From a bacterium (GTDB lineage Bacteria > Myxococcota_A > Bradymonadia > UBA7976 > UBA1532), in assembly GCA_030427205.1 (NCBI GenBank), contig JAUHXC010000001.1:248001-312000 (forward strand): DNA of 64,000 nucleotides, written 5' to 3'. A program made the translations under genes and the position numbers. Each line of letters starts with the position of its first letter. The first letter of the stretch is position 1. Under the pieces are notes generated by a model that worked only from the letters and a program-made list of their open reading frames with translations, did not search any database and was not told the origin of the DNA. Below, piece by piece: positions 9,533 to 18,043 of the stretch.

Positions 9533-10533
9533 CCCGTCCTCTGCTGCGCGGCGCCGCGCGCCGAGCCCGCTCGCGCGCCCTGGCCCTCGCCCTGGCGCTG
9601 CCGGCCGCGCTGGCCGCCGGCCCGACCGACGCCGAGATCATCGACCGCATCGTGGCGGTCGTCGACGACGAGATCATCACCCTGTCCGAGCTCGAGGAGA
9701 CCGCCCGCCCGCTGCTCGCGCAGGTCGACCAGGTGGCCGATCCGGTGACCCGGGCCCAGCTGCGCGACCGCCAGCTGCGCGCCGCGCTCGACGCGCTGGT
9801 GGGCAAGAAGCTCGTCGCGCAGGAGGCCGCCCGGCGCAACCTGGGGGTCAGCTCGACCGACGTCGACGCCCACCTCGAGCGGGTGCGCGGCCAGCAGGGC
9901 TGGACGGAAGACCAGCTGCGGCTCTACCTGTCGAGCCAGGGGCTGTCGATGGCCCAGTTCAGGGCCGAGGTGCGCGAGAACCTGCTGCGGCAGCGGGTGA
10001 TCGGCGCGGTGCTCGGCAGCAAGGTGCGCATCGGCGAGACCGACCTGCAGGACTACTACAAAGAGAAGCTCACCCGTGCCAATACCGAGTACGAGGTCGA
10101 GGCGGCGCACATCGTGCTGACCGTGCCGGCCCAGGCCACCGAGGCCGAGGAGTCGGCGGTGCGCCAGAAGGCGACCGAGCTCCTGCAGCGGGCGCGGGCC
10201 GGCGAGGACTTCACCGCGCTGGCGAAGCAGTACAGCCAGGGCCCCGGCGCCGCCAACGGCGGCTACCTGGGCACCATCCGCCGCGGCAGCCTGGACGGCG
10301 CGCTGGAGACGACGCTCTTCGAGGTCGAGCCCGGCGGCGTCGGCGGCCCGGTGCGCACCGGCTTCGGCTATCACATCGTCAAGGCCATCGCCCGCAAGAC
10401 GCTGCCGCCCAAGCCCTTCGAAGAGGTCAAGGGGCAGCTGCAGCGCGAGCTGCACAACAAGCGGCTGGAAGACGAGCTGGGCAAGTGGATCGACGAGCTG
10501 GAGAAGAAGGCCTTCGTCGACCTGCGCCTCTGA
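9529..10533 (+). CDS. SurA-like periplasmic peptidyl-prolyl isomerase
   Basis: 334 residues with a Sec signal peptide (ALALALALPAALAAG). Residues about 35-175 match the SurA N-terminal chaperone domain, beginning with the diagnostic IIDRIVAVVDDEIITLSEL segment; about 188-290 hold one parvulin rotamase domain (EVEAAHIVLTVP, GPGAANGGYLG, GFGYHIVKAI). A C-terminal helix completes the SurA fold. E. coli SurA has two rotamase domains; here only one is present, as in many SurA relatives. The start codon overlaps the stop of the preceding lipoprotein gene (ATGA), placing it as the third gene of the mfd operon. Expected role: chaperone for outer-membrane proteins, of which several are encoded nearby. 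Confidence 0.88.
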   Translation: MTRPLLRGAARRARSRALALALALPAALAAGPTDAEIIDRIVAVVDDEIITLSELEETARPLLAQVDQVADPVTRAQLRDRQLRAALDALVGKKLVAQEAARRNLGVSSTDVDAHLERVRGQQGWTEDQLRLYLSSQGLSMAQFRAEVRENLLRQRVIGAVLGSKVRIGETDLQDYYKEKLTRANTEYEVEAAHIVLTVPAQATEAEESAVRQKATELLQRARAGEDFTALAKQYSQGPGAANGGYLGTIRRGSLDGALETTLFEVEPGGVGGPVRTGFGYHIVKAIARKTLPPKPFEEVKGQLQRELHNKRLEDELGKWIDELEKKAFVDLRL

Positions 10534-10569
10534 TCGGGCGAGATCGAGAGCCGGGCGCGGCGCGGCGGG

Positions 10570-11202
10570 TCAGGCGGCGCCCGACGAGCCCTCCGGGTCG
10601 CCGTCGTCGCTGGCGGGCTCCGCCGGCGCGGCCGAGCGGGCCTCGGCCTCGGCCTCGGTGGCCGGCGCCGAGACCACCTCGGCGGGCACGATGCCCAGCG
10701 CCGCCTCGACCGCGGCGAGCCGCTCCTGGATGTTCTGCAGCTGACCGAGCACGTCGAAGCGGCCGAAGCTCTGCTTGACCCGCTCGTCGACCCGCCGCTG
10801 CAGCTCTTCGAAGACCGCCTGATTGTGCTCGAGCCAGCCCTGAAACTGCTCCCGGGTCTCCTCGCTCGTCCGGATCAGGCGGCCGACCTGCTCGGCGGTC
10901 TGCTTGCGGAAGGTATGCACCGGCTCGGTGATGCGCCGTGAGATCTGCTCGCCGGTGTTCTTGATGAGCCCCTTGAGCGCCGGCAGCGGCCCACCCTCGC
11001 GCCGCCGCTGCTTCTCCCGCTCGACGAGGACCTGGGCCAGGGTGACCCGGGTGATGTCCTCTTTGGTCTTGTTGTCGATGATGCGGACTTCTTCGCCGGC
11101 GTCGATCAGCCCGGCGATCTCGTCGAGGGTGATGTATCGGCTCTGACGGGGGTCGTAGAGCTTGCGGTTGGCGTACCGCTTGATCTCGTGAACCGACGAC
11201 AT
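10570..11202 (-). CDS. PhaR-type polyhydroxyalkanoate synthesis regulator
   Basis: 210 residues from the ATG at 11202, preceded by AGAGGA. The N-terminus (IKRYANRKLYDPRQSRYITL then DEIAGLIDAGEEVRIIDNKT) is the PHB/PHA accumulation regulator DNA-binding domain (PhaR N-terminal family). The middle is a long predicted coiled coil with phasin-like character, and the last 40 residues are an Ala/Glu/Pro-rich tail. PhaR proteins bind both DNA and polymer granules to control phasin genes. No PHA synthase or phasin gene lies in this window, so the target is unknown and a broader regulatory role is possible. It is convergent with the SurA-like gene 37 bases away. Confidence 0.82.
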   Translation of the reverse strand: MSSVHEIKRYANRKLYDPRQSRYITLDEIAGLIDAGEEVRIIDNKTKEDITRVTLAQVLVEREKQRRREGGPLPALKGLIKNTGEQISRRITEPVHTFRKQTAEQVGRLIRTSEETREQFQGWLEHNQAVFEELQRRVDERVKQSFGRFDVLGQLQNIQERLAAVEAALGIVPAEVVSAPATEAEAEARSAAPAEPASDDGDPEGSSGAA

Positions 11203-11401
11203 GGGGGTCCTCTGGCAAACCGGTGCGGGTGGCGAGCGTCGGGGCGTAGCCTGGGGCCCGTTGCGGGACTTGTCAACCGTGCGCCATACCCACCTCGCCG
11301 GGGCGCGGGCCACGGGCTGTGGCGGCTCGCCGTCGAGCGTGCAGCGCGCTGCGGTGAAAACTTGCCCGTGGCGTGTCGAACTGCCACCATCCTCCCCGCG
11401 C

Positions 11402-12442
11402 ATGATCATCCAATGTGACACCTGCCAGGCGACCTATGATTTCCCCGCCGACCGCATCCCGGCCGGGGGCCTCAAGGCCAAGTGCGCCGAGTGCGGCAAG
11501 GTGCTCGAGGTGCGCCACGAGAAGCCGTCGGGCCGCCCGCTGAGGCCGGCTTCGACCGAGCCGGGCGCGATCACCGCGCCGCCGCCCAAGGTCCAGCCGC
11601 CGATCGACGCGCCGCCGCCGCGGCACAAGCCGAGCAACAAGCCGTCGGTGATCGTCGACATGGGCCAGCTCAACGACCCGGTCGAGACCGCCGCCGCCGA
11701 GCAGGCGGCCGCGCAGCAGGCGGCGTTCGCGCCGCTGGCCGGCGGCACCCTCGACGCGCCCACCAGCGAGCGGCACCGGGTGCGCGAGCTGCCCACCTTC
11801 GACAGCCCCGATCACAGCGAAGTCCGCGAGATCAAGCCGCCGTCGATGGCGAAGTGGGCGGTGCTGGCGCTGTTCCTCGCGATCGCCGGCTTCGCCGCCT
11901 TCGTCGCGGTGGCCAACGAGGGCGACCCGATCTGGTATCAGGACCCGGTCACCGCCACCAAGCGGGCGCTGGGCTTCGAAAAGCCGCCGCCGCCGCCTCC
12001 GCCGCCCGAGGTGGTCGAGGAGGTGCCGCCGATGACCGGCGAGCTGGTCGTCGAGGGCGTCGAGATGACGATGCTGGGGGCCGGCAGAAAGCACCGGATC
12101 GCGATCCTGCGCGGGCAGGTGATCAACCGCTCCAACCGCCTGCAGCACTCGATCGTCTTCGACGCCGATCTGCTCGACGCCGAGAGCAGCCGCGAGCTGT
12201 CGTTGGCGACCCGCAAGGCCGACTGCTGCGTGCAGTTCGACGACGCGCAGGCCAAGAGCGCCGCCCGCCAGCCCGACCACCCGCACTTCTCCGAGAAGTC
12301 GGGCGGCGAGAACGTACGCCTCGCCCCCGGGGAGTCGCGCCGCTTCACCATCGTGCTGCGCCGACTCGACCCCGACCTCGAGCGCAAGCCCATCGAGCCG
12401 CGGGTCACGATCCGGTTCGCCGAGGTCGAAGAGCCGCAGTGA
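11402..12442 (+). CDS. MJ0042-type zinc-ribbon, single-span membrane protein (DUF3426-like)
   Basis: 346 residues from the ATG at 11402. A zinc ribbon at the extreme N-terminus has Cys5, Cys8, Cys28 and Cys31 in the MJ0042 spacing. A Pro-rich linker follows, then one membrane span at about 152-172 (WAVLALFLAIAGFAAFVAVA), a Pro run and a C-terminal domain with the beta-sandwich look of DUF3426 (ELVVEGVEM, AILRGQVINRSN, LAPGESRRFTIVL). This zinc-ribbon plus membrane-span design is frequent in Myxococcota. There is no clear Shine-Dalgarno sequence before the ATG. The TGA overlaps the GTG start of the next gene (GTGA), so the two are probably translated together. Function unknown. Confidence 0.8.
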   Translation: MIIQCDTCQATYDFPADRIPAGGLKAKCAECGKVLEVRHEKPSGRPLRPASTEPGAITAPPPKVQPPIDAPPPRHKPSNKPSVIVDMGQLNDPVETAAAEQAAAQQAAFAPLAGGTLDAPTSERHRVRELPTFDSPDHSEVREIKPPSMAKWAVLALFLAIAGFAAFVAVANEGDPIWYQDPVTATKRALGFEKPPPPPPPPEVVEEVPPMTGELVVEGVEMTMLGAGRKHRIAILRGQVINRSNRLQHSIVFDADLLDAESSRELSLATRKADCCVQFDDAQAKSAARQPDHPHFSEKSGGENVRLAPGESRRFTIVLRRLDPDLERKPIEPRVTIRFAEVEEPQ

Positions 12443-13173
12443 GCGCCGCCGACGGCCGCTTCGCTGCGCCGCGGTTCCTGCGCCGACAGGCCGCCGTACC
12501 CGAACCCTCGATGCGCATCGCGCTGTGGCGCGAGCTCTTGACCGAGACCACGCCGCTGCACGGCGTCACGGTGGTCGTCGCGGTGATCGACGCCGCCGAC
12601 GCCCGCCGCGCGGGGGGCCAGGAGGCCTTCCTGGCGCTGGGGCAATGCCTCGATACGTGGCCCGCCCTGCGGGGCAAGCTGCTCGCGGCGGCCACCGTCG
12701 CCGGGCAGGCCGCGGTGCTGTCCCTGCTCGCCGACGACCCGCCGCTGCGCCGGGCCGAGGCCGAGGAGCTGCGCCCGCCGCCGCTCTCCCATGACCGCGA
12801 GATCACCCTCGGCGAGCGCCGCGCGTGGGCCCGCAAGCCCGACCGGCAGACCATCGACCGCCTGCTCGCCGACCCCGATCCGGGCGTGATCGCCAACCTG
12901 CTGCGCAACCCGCGGGTGACCGAGGCCGACGTGCTGCGGGTCGCCAGCCGCCGCCCGGCGCCGGCCGCCGTGCTGGGGCTGGTCTATCGCCACCGGCGCT
13001 GGGGCCAGCGACAAGCGGTCCAGGCGGCGCTGGTGCAGAACCCCTACACCCCCGTCGAGATCGCCACCGCGCTCGTCGATCTGGCCGACGCCGCCGTGCT
13101 GCGCGCCCTGGCGCGGGAGCCCTCGATCCACCCGGTGGTGCAGGGGCGAGCCCGGGCGCGGCTGCGCGGCTGA
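12439..13173 (+). CDS. uncharacterised alpha-helical repeat protein
   Basis: 244 residues starting with GTG at 12439, four bases inside the previous gene. I do not recognise a named family. The second half has regularly spaced helices with Asn/Pro turns (DPDPGVIANLLRNPRVTEAD, LVQNPYTPVEIATALVDL), resembling leucine-rich-repeat-variant or HEAT-like arrays seen in myxobacterial proteins. There is no signal peptide or membrane span, so it is probably cytoplasmic. Strict overlap with the zinc-ribbon gene suggests a shared pathway. The first 40 residues are poorly ordered; a later start (ATG at 12511) is possible. Confidence 0.6.
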   Translation: MSAADGRFAAPRFLRRQAAVPEPSMRIALWRELLTETTPLHGVTVVVAVIDAADARRAGGQEAFLALGQCLDTWPALRGKLLAAATVAGQAAVLSLLADDPPLRRAEAEELRPPPLSHDREITLGERRAWARKPDRQTIDRLLADPDPGVIANLLRNPRVTEADVLRVASRRPAPAAVLGLVYRHRRWGQRQAVQAALVQNPYTPVEIATALVDLADAAVLRALAREPSIHPVVQGRARARLRG

Positions 13174-13218
13174 TACCTTCCGCGGCCCGCGGTGTCATGG
13201 GCTGTCATGGCGCGATTC

Positions 13219-13248
13219 TTGGCAGCGGGCGCCGCCCGGGTCGATAAT
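13219..13248 (+). promoter_or_regulatory. sigma70-like promoter for the receiver-PAS-kinase gene
   Basis: TTGGCA (13219-13224), 18 bases, GATAAT (13243-13248): five of six matches in each hexamer. Transcription from about 13255 would leave about 34 bases of leader before the ATG at 13289, which supports that start over the upstream GTG at 13253. Confidence 0.5.
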
Positions 13249-13288
13249 CGCGGTGGCGTCGTGGGGGCGCCCGTCGAAGTGGGCCGCT

Positions 13289-14821
13289 ATGTCCCGTCAG
13301 CCGCTGTCGATTCTGCTCGTGGAAGGCGCCGACGCCGACGCCGCGCTGATCGACGCCATGCTCGCCGGCCCCGGGCGGTTGACGGTGACCCTGCACCGGG
13401 CGCGCAGCCTCGACGAGGCGCTCGCCCAGCTCGACGTCCTGCTCTTCGACGCGGTATTGCTCGACCCGAGCCTGCCCGATACCCGCGGCCTCGACGCGGT
13501 GCAGCGGCTCGTGCGCCATCGGCTGCCGGTGGTCGTGCTCACCGGACACGACGACGAGAGCGTCGGCTTCGCGGCCATCGACGCCGGCGCCGCCGACTGC
13601 CTCACCAAAGACCAGCTCACCCGGGCCCGGCTGACGCGCACGCTCTACAACGCGGTGCAGGCCGCGCGTATCGCCCGCGACCTCGAGACCCAGCGCAACC
13701 TGCTCGAGTCGGTGCTCGAGAGCCTGCCCGACGCGGTGATCGTCGTCGACCGCGGCGGGCGGCTGCACCCGCAGAACCGGGCCGCCGCCCGCCTGCTGAG
13801 CGCCGCCCCGTCCGCCAGCGGCCACCACCCGCTCGCCCGGGAGACCGCCCCCTGGTCCCGGGTCCGGGCCGGTGAGACCGTCGACGGCGCCGAGCTCTCG
13901 CTGCCCGGCGCCGACGGCACCGACCGCTGGCTCAGCGCCAACATCCGCCCGTTCGCCGTCGACGGCCGCCCGCAAGGCGGCGTGGCGGTGCTGCGCGACA
14001 TCACCGAGCGCCGCGCCCGCGAGGCGCAGGTGAGCGCGCTCAACGACGAGCTGCGGCGTCAGATCGAAGAGCGCTCGCGGGCGGTGGTGGGCCTCGAGGC
14101 CGCCAATCGGCTCAAGGCGCAGTTCCTCGACATCGTCTCCCACGAGCTGCGCACGCCGCTGACCCCCATCGTCGGCTACGCCCGGCTGCTGCTGCGCAAG
14201 CGGGCCGACCTCGACCTCGGCCAGCGCGAGGCGGTGCAGCAGATCGCCGCGTGCGGGCAGCAGCTGCAAGACATCGTCGAGCAGATCTTCGAGTTCCAGA
14301 CCCTGCGCAGCGAGCCGGTGACCGTGCGCCCCGGGCCGTTCGACCCGCGGGCGCTGCTCGAAGGGCTGCTCGAGCGGGCCCGCGGCCAGATCGGAGACGC
14401 GCCCGTCGAGCTGACCCTGGTCGTCGAGACCCTGCCCGATACCCTCGTCGCCGACGCCGAACAGATCGGCGGCATCGTGCGGCGACTGCTCGACAACGCG
14501 GTGACGTTCACCCCCCATGGGCGGGTCGAGCTGCACACCCGCTTCGCCGACGGGCGCTGGGCGATCGAGGTGCGCGACTCGGGCGTCGGCATCGACGCCG
14601 AGCACCTCGAGTTCATCTTCGGCGAGTTCTATCAGGTCGAGCCGAGCGCGGTGCGCAGCCACGGCGGCCTGGGGCTCGGCCTGGCCTACGCCCGCTTCCT
14701 CGCCGAAGCGCTCGGCGGAGAGCTGGGCGTGCGCAGCACCCCGGGCCAGGGGTCGGCCTTCCGGGTGCGCGTGCCGGCGCTGGCGCCGTCGTTCCCCGCC
14801 GACGCGCCGCTCACCGATTGA
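13289..14821 (+). CDS. receiver-PAS-histidine kinase hybrid
   Basis: 510 residues from the ATG at 13289. Domains: receiver (about 5-120) with acceptor Asp in LLDPSLPD (about residue 58), Thr in VLTGHDD and Lys in CLTKDQ; PAS (about 130-245; LESLPDAVIVVDRGG); HisKA with phospho-His at about 285 in DIVSHELRTPL; HATPase (about 395-505) with N box LLDNAV, G1 RDSGVGID, F box and G2 GGLGLGLAY. All kinase boxes are intact. No membrane span, so it is a soluble kinase. The usual acidic pair at the start of the receiver is altered (VEGADAD rather than VEDD), so its phosphorylation may be weak. No dedicated response regulator is adjacent. Confidence 0.92.
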   Translation: MSRQPLSILLVEGADADAALIDAMLAGPGRLTVTLHRARSLDEALAQLDVLLFDAVLLDPSLPDTRGLDAVQRLVRHRLPVVVLTGHDDESVGFAAIDAGAADCLTKDQLTRARLTRTLYNAVQAARIARDLETQRNLLESVLESLPDAVIVVDRGGRLHPQNRAAARLLSAAPSASGHHPLARETAPWSRVRAGETVDGAELSLPGADGTDRWLSANIRPFAVDGRPQGGVAVLRDITERRAREAQVSALNDELRRQIEERSRAVVGLEAANRLKAQFLDIVSHELRTPLTPIVGYARLLLRKRADLDLGQREAVQQIAACGQQLQDIVEQIFEFQTLRSEPVTVRPGPFDPRALLEGLLERARGQIGDAPVELTLVVETLPDTLVADAEQIGGIVRRLLDNAVTFTPHGRVELHTRFADGRWAIEVRDSGVGIDAEHLEFIFGEFYQVEPSAVRSHGGLGLGLAYARFLAEALGGELGVRSTPGQGSAFRVRVPALAPSFPADAPLTD

Positions 14822-14833
14822 GCCTCGGCCACG

Positions 14834-15889
14834 TCAGCCGTAGTGCAGGCTGGCGAACTCCACGAGCAGATTGCACGCCGCGTGAAACAGCACCGGCGCG
14901 ATGATGCCGCCGGTCGCCCGCCGCATCCAGCCGAAGAGCAGGCTCGGGAAGAACACCGCCAGCCGGTGGGCCGAGGGCACGGTCACCACGTGCCCGATGG
15001 CGAACAACGCGCTGGTCAGCACCAGGCTCGCCGGGTTGACCGCGACGCCGAGGATCTTCACGTCGCGCCCGACGAGCCCGTCGAGCCGGGTCTGCACGTA
15101 GCCCCGGTAGAAGACCTCTTCGGGCAGCGCCACGAGCAGCAGCTGAACCAGGATGAGGTTGATCAACCAGCCGAAGCCGCGCTCTGCGCGATAGGGGTTG
15201 TCCGGCGCGCCGACGGACCCCGTGCCCAGCTTGAGCCGCTCGGCGGGCAGCCGATCGCCGCCGGCGTCGACCGCCACCGCGAAGGACGAGCCGTCAACGA
15301 CGAAGGTCGCCTGACCGTCGCTGCGCCCCTCGACGTGCAACCCGCCGGGCACCGGCTCGATCGGGCCGACGCCCGGCGCGAGGCCCTCGCCGGTGATGCG
15401 CGCCTCGAAGCGCTGACCCGCCGGCAGGCGCCAGCGCAGCCAGAGCCGTCGATCGACGCTGTACAGCCGCACCTCGCCCTCCCGCGGGGCCGCGCGCGGC
15501 GCGTCGTGCAGCTCGACCGGCCACTGATCGTAGCGCGCCTCGGCGCCGGCCTCGCGGCCCAACCACTCGGTCTGCCAGACGTGGAACCCGATGAGATACG
15601 GCGGCAGGGTGACCAGCATCACCAGGAGCGCGAAGCCCACCCCGCGCAGCGGTCGCCGGCGGTGGATGCCGAAGTCGGCCGGGTTCTGCCCGGTGCGGTG
15701 CAGCACCTCGATCGGCAGATAGAGGAAGGTCGCGGCGACGATCACCAGCGTATAGCCGCGCACCCAGGCGATGTTGCCCTGCAGCACGGTCAACCCGGCG
15801 GTGACGAGCAGCGTCGCCCCGTAGAGCAGCCACAGCTCACGCCAGGGGCGGGCGGGGGTCGCTGCGCTGCTCGGGGTGGTCTTCGACAT
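14834..15889 (-). CDS. CPBP-family glutamic intramembrane protease, possible myxosortase
   Basis: 351 residues, multi-spanning. The C-terminal half carries the CPBP/Rce1 signature: EE-x-x-x-R in LPEEVFYRGY (about residue 256), FAIGHVV with the first catalytic His, and HAACNLLV with the second. Three or four spans precede the core. Unusually, about 120 residues (about 105-225) between spans are soluble, beta-rich and Arg/Glu rich (RRLWLRWRLPAGQRFEA, GGLHVEGRSDGQ), so an extracytoplasmic domain is inserted before the catalytic core. CPBP proteases cleave lipidated or tail-anchored substrates; a subset (MrtX/MrtC/MrtP, with dissimilar N-terminal parts) is proposed to process MYXO-CTERM tails, and a protein with such a tail is encoded at 62.2-63.8 kb. 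That assignment is inference. Confidence 0.85.
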   Translation of the reverse strand: MSKTTPSSAATPARPWRELWLLYGATLLVTAGLTVLQGNIAWVRGYTLVIVAATFLYLPIEVLHRTGQNPADFGIHRRRPLRGVGFALLVMLVTLPPYLIGFHVWQTEWLGREAGAEARYDQWPVELHDAPRAAPREGEVRLYSVDRRLWLRWRLPAGQRFEARITGEGLAPGVGPIEPVPGGLHVEGRSDGQATFVVDGSSFAVAVDAGGDRLPAERLKLGTGSVGAPDNPYRAERGFGWLINLILVQLLLVALPEEVFYRGYVQTRLDGLVGRDVKILGVAVNPASLVLTSALFAIGHVVTVPSAHRLAVFFPSLLFGWMRRATGGIIAPVLFHAACNLLVEFASLHYG

Positions 15890-15978
15890 CGCGGCATTCT
15901 TCGTCGGGCCGTGCGCCGACGCAAGCCCGCGCGTGATGTCCGCATGGGGTCACGGCCGTCAGCCCGCCGTTCCTCACC

Positions 15979-15992
15979 GGTCCGATCGGACC
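15979..15992. promoter_or_regulatory. 14-base perfect palindrome in divergent intergenic region
   Basis: GGTCCGATCGGACC lies between the divergent CPBP protease and archaemetzincin-like genes. Its symmetry suits a dimeric regulator. It may equally be chance in G+C-rich DNA. Confidence 0.25.
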
Positions 15993-16125
15993 GCCGATTG
16001 ATCAAAACCAGAAACCATGGAACCTTGGATGACGTCGGTGGTCGCACACCCGGCGGTCGCCGGCAGGCCGCCGAAAGGGGGCCGTCATCCGCTCCGCACA
16101 CACCCACGCGCGCCGCGCTTCGTGG

Positions 16126-17310
16126 TTGCCCCTCGCGATCGTCGCCGTGGCGCTGCCGAGCGCCTGCTCTGCGCCCCAACCGGTCCAGCGCGACGCGGCG
16201 CACAAGACCCCCGGCGTGGCCTATGTCATCCCCTATGGCGCCGTGCCCGAAGCCGAGCTGCGGCGGGCCGCGCTGGCGCTCGCCGATCTGACCCATCGCC
16301 CGGTCGAGCGCCTCGGCGCCCGCCCGCTGCCGCCCGATACCCTCTCGAAGCACTGCCGCGACGGCCAGCCGGGCACCGCCTGCCCGACCCCCTCCTACGA
16401 CGCCTCGCGGCTGCTCGACCATACCCTGCGCGGCCTGCCCGACGACGCCTTCCGCGTGGTCGCGGTGACCACCGAGCCCCTCGATACGCCGGCCCACGAG
16501 TCGCTCATCGGCTACGCCAGGGCCGGCGAGCGGGCCATCGTCTACTCGGCCCGCGCGCCCGGGGTCTACCTGACCGAGGCCGCGCACCGCCGCCGGGTAC
16601 GCCACATCGTGGCCCACGAGCTGGGCCATACGTTCAGCGCCGGCCACTGCGAGAAGGCCTGCGTGATGGCCGACGTGGTGACCGTCGCCGATCTGGACCA
16701 CACCACCGAGCACCCCTGCCCCCGCCACCGCCACGCGTTCGCCGCCGGGCGCGAGATGTCCATCGACGGGCCCGGCTTCCGGGCCGACGTCGGCGCCGAG
16801 CAGATGCGCATCGGCGCCTGGGATCCGGCGGTCGCGGCGCTGCAGGACGCGGTGCGCCTCGACCCGAAGAACGCGCGCCACCGCACCGCGCTCGGCATCG
16901 CGCTGATGAGCCAGGGCCGGCTGCTCGCCGCCGACGACGTGCTGCGCGACGCGGCGCTGCAGGCCCCCGGCGCCCCGCAGCCGTACTACGCCCGGGCGGT
17001 GATGTACGCCGCGGGCTTCGACCCCTACCGGGCCTCGGCCCACCTCGAGGCGGGGGTGATGCGCGACGGCGACCCGGTGCGGGCCCACCGGGCGGCGGGC
17101 ATCCTCTATCAAGACCTGCTCGACCGGCCCAAGGCCGCGATCCAGCACTTCGAGGCCCACATCCGCTACGGCGGGCGCGACCCCGAGGTGATCGCCCGGC
17201 TGGTCTACCTGCTCTCGCCGACGACGCTGACCATCACCGACCCCGAGGTGATCATCGCCAGCTGGGACCCGGAGAGGGGCCTGATGATCGCCCGCGCCGG
17301 CGGCCGCTGA
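16126..17310 (+). CDS. archaemetzincin-like zinc metalloprotease with TPR tail, likely lipoprotein
   Basis: 394 residues from a TTG at 16126. The HELGH motif (about residue 164) followed by TFSAGHC, three residues and CVM is the archaemetzincin pattern (HExxH...HC...CxM), with a later CPRH. Two deviations: the metzincin Gly after HExxHxx is Ser, and the Cys-Cys loop is one residue short. Residues about 235-370 are TPR-like helices (AVAALQDAVRLDPKNARH, LLAADDVLRDAALQAPGA). The N-terminus has a hydrophobic stretch ending LPSACSA (lipobox-like) but from TTG lacks the basic n-region. In frame upstream, an ATC at 16087 after GAAAGGGGG would add HTHARRASW and complete a signal peptide, so the true start may be noncanonical. 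The gene ends at the edge of the repeat array. Confidence 0.75.
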   Translation: MPLAIVAVALPSACSAPQPVQRDAAHKTPGVAYVIPYGAVPEAELRRAALALADLTHRPVERLGARPLPPDTLSKHCRDGQPGTACPTPSYDASRLLDHTLRGLPDDAFRVVAVTTEPLDTPAHESLIGYARAGERAIVYSARAPGVYLTEAAHRRRVRHIVAHELGHTFSAGHCEKACVMADVVTVADLDHTTEHPCPRHRHAFAAGREMSIDGPGFRADVGAEQMRIGAWDPAVAALQDAVRLDPKNARHRTALGIALMSQGRLLAADDVLRDAALQAPGAPQPYYARAVMYAAGFDPYRASAHLEAGVMRDGDPVRAHRAAGILYQDLLDRPKAAIQHFEAHIRYGGRDPEVIARLVYLLSPTTLTITDPEVIIASWDPERGLMIARAGGR

Positions 17311-17311
17311 G

Positions 17312-18043
17312 TCCAACCAGCCGGATGGTCGGCAAGGCTCGGGTACACCATTCTCCAACGAGCCAGATGGTCGGCATGGCCCGGGCGCGCCATTCTCCAG
17401 GCGGGCGGATGGCCGCCAGGGCCGTGAGGACCGACCGCTCCGCCGACGGGCATGGCCCCGGGGGCCCCGTCGCCCTGGCCCACCCGTTCGCCGGGCTGCC
17501 CGAGGGCCCCCACCTCACGCAGACCATGCCTTCGAGGCCCTCTGGAGGGCCCCCACCTCATGCAGACCATGCCTTCGAGGCCCTCCAGAGGGCCCCGGCC
17601 CCACGAAGAGCGTGCCCCGGGGCCCTCTGGAGGGCCCCGGCCCCATGGAGAATGCGCCCCGGGGGCCCTCCAGAGGGCCGCGATCTCGAGGAGAATACGG
17701 GTCATCGCCGTCCGGCAGGCCCTGCCGCGGCGTAGAATGCGCGGTCGTCGCCTTCGGGCGGAGCCGGCGGGCTGGAGAACGCGCGGCCGGCGCCTTCGGG
17801 CCGAGCCGGCGGGCTGGAGAGCGCGCGGTCGGCGCCTTCGGGCGGAGCCGGCGGGCTGGAGAGCGCGCGGCCGTCGCCTTCGGCCAGAGCCGGCGGGCTG
17901 GAGAACGCGCGGCTGTCGCCTTCGGCCAGAGCCGGCGGGCTGGAGAATACGCCGTCGCTGCCTTCGGAGAGAGCCGGCGGGCTGGAGAATACGCCGTCGC
18001 CGCCTTCGGAGAGAGCCGGCGGGCTGGAGAATACGCCGTCAGC
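17312..18043. repeat. intergenic array of about 17 units with 42/43-base period, three subfamilies
   Basis: The 728 bases between the archaemetzincin-like stop (17310) and the prfA stop codon hold no convincing gene. Subarray A: units of exactly 42 at 17312 and 17354 and a decaying third at 17396, carrying ATTCTCCA. Subarray B: four palindromes GGCCCTC-TG/CA-GAGGGCC at 17536, 17579, 17621, 17664 (steps 43, 42, 43) whose two central bases alternate TG, CA, TG, CA. Subarray C: seven contiguous 42-base units starting at 17750, 17792, 17834, 17876, 17918, 17960 and 18002, each with CCTTCGG, the hairpin AGCC-GGCG-GGCT and TGGAGA. The GGAGAAY motif keeps register from B to C (17647, 17690, 17732, 17774) and is inverted in A. 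The last unit overlaps the prfA stop codon. No spacers, so not CRISPR. Confidence 0.9.

Noticed and set aside
17750..18043. CRISPR array
   Set aside because: Units are contiguous with no unique spacers, the repeats are degenerate, and no cas genes are present.
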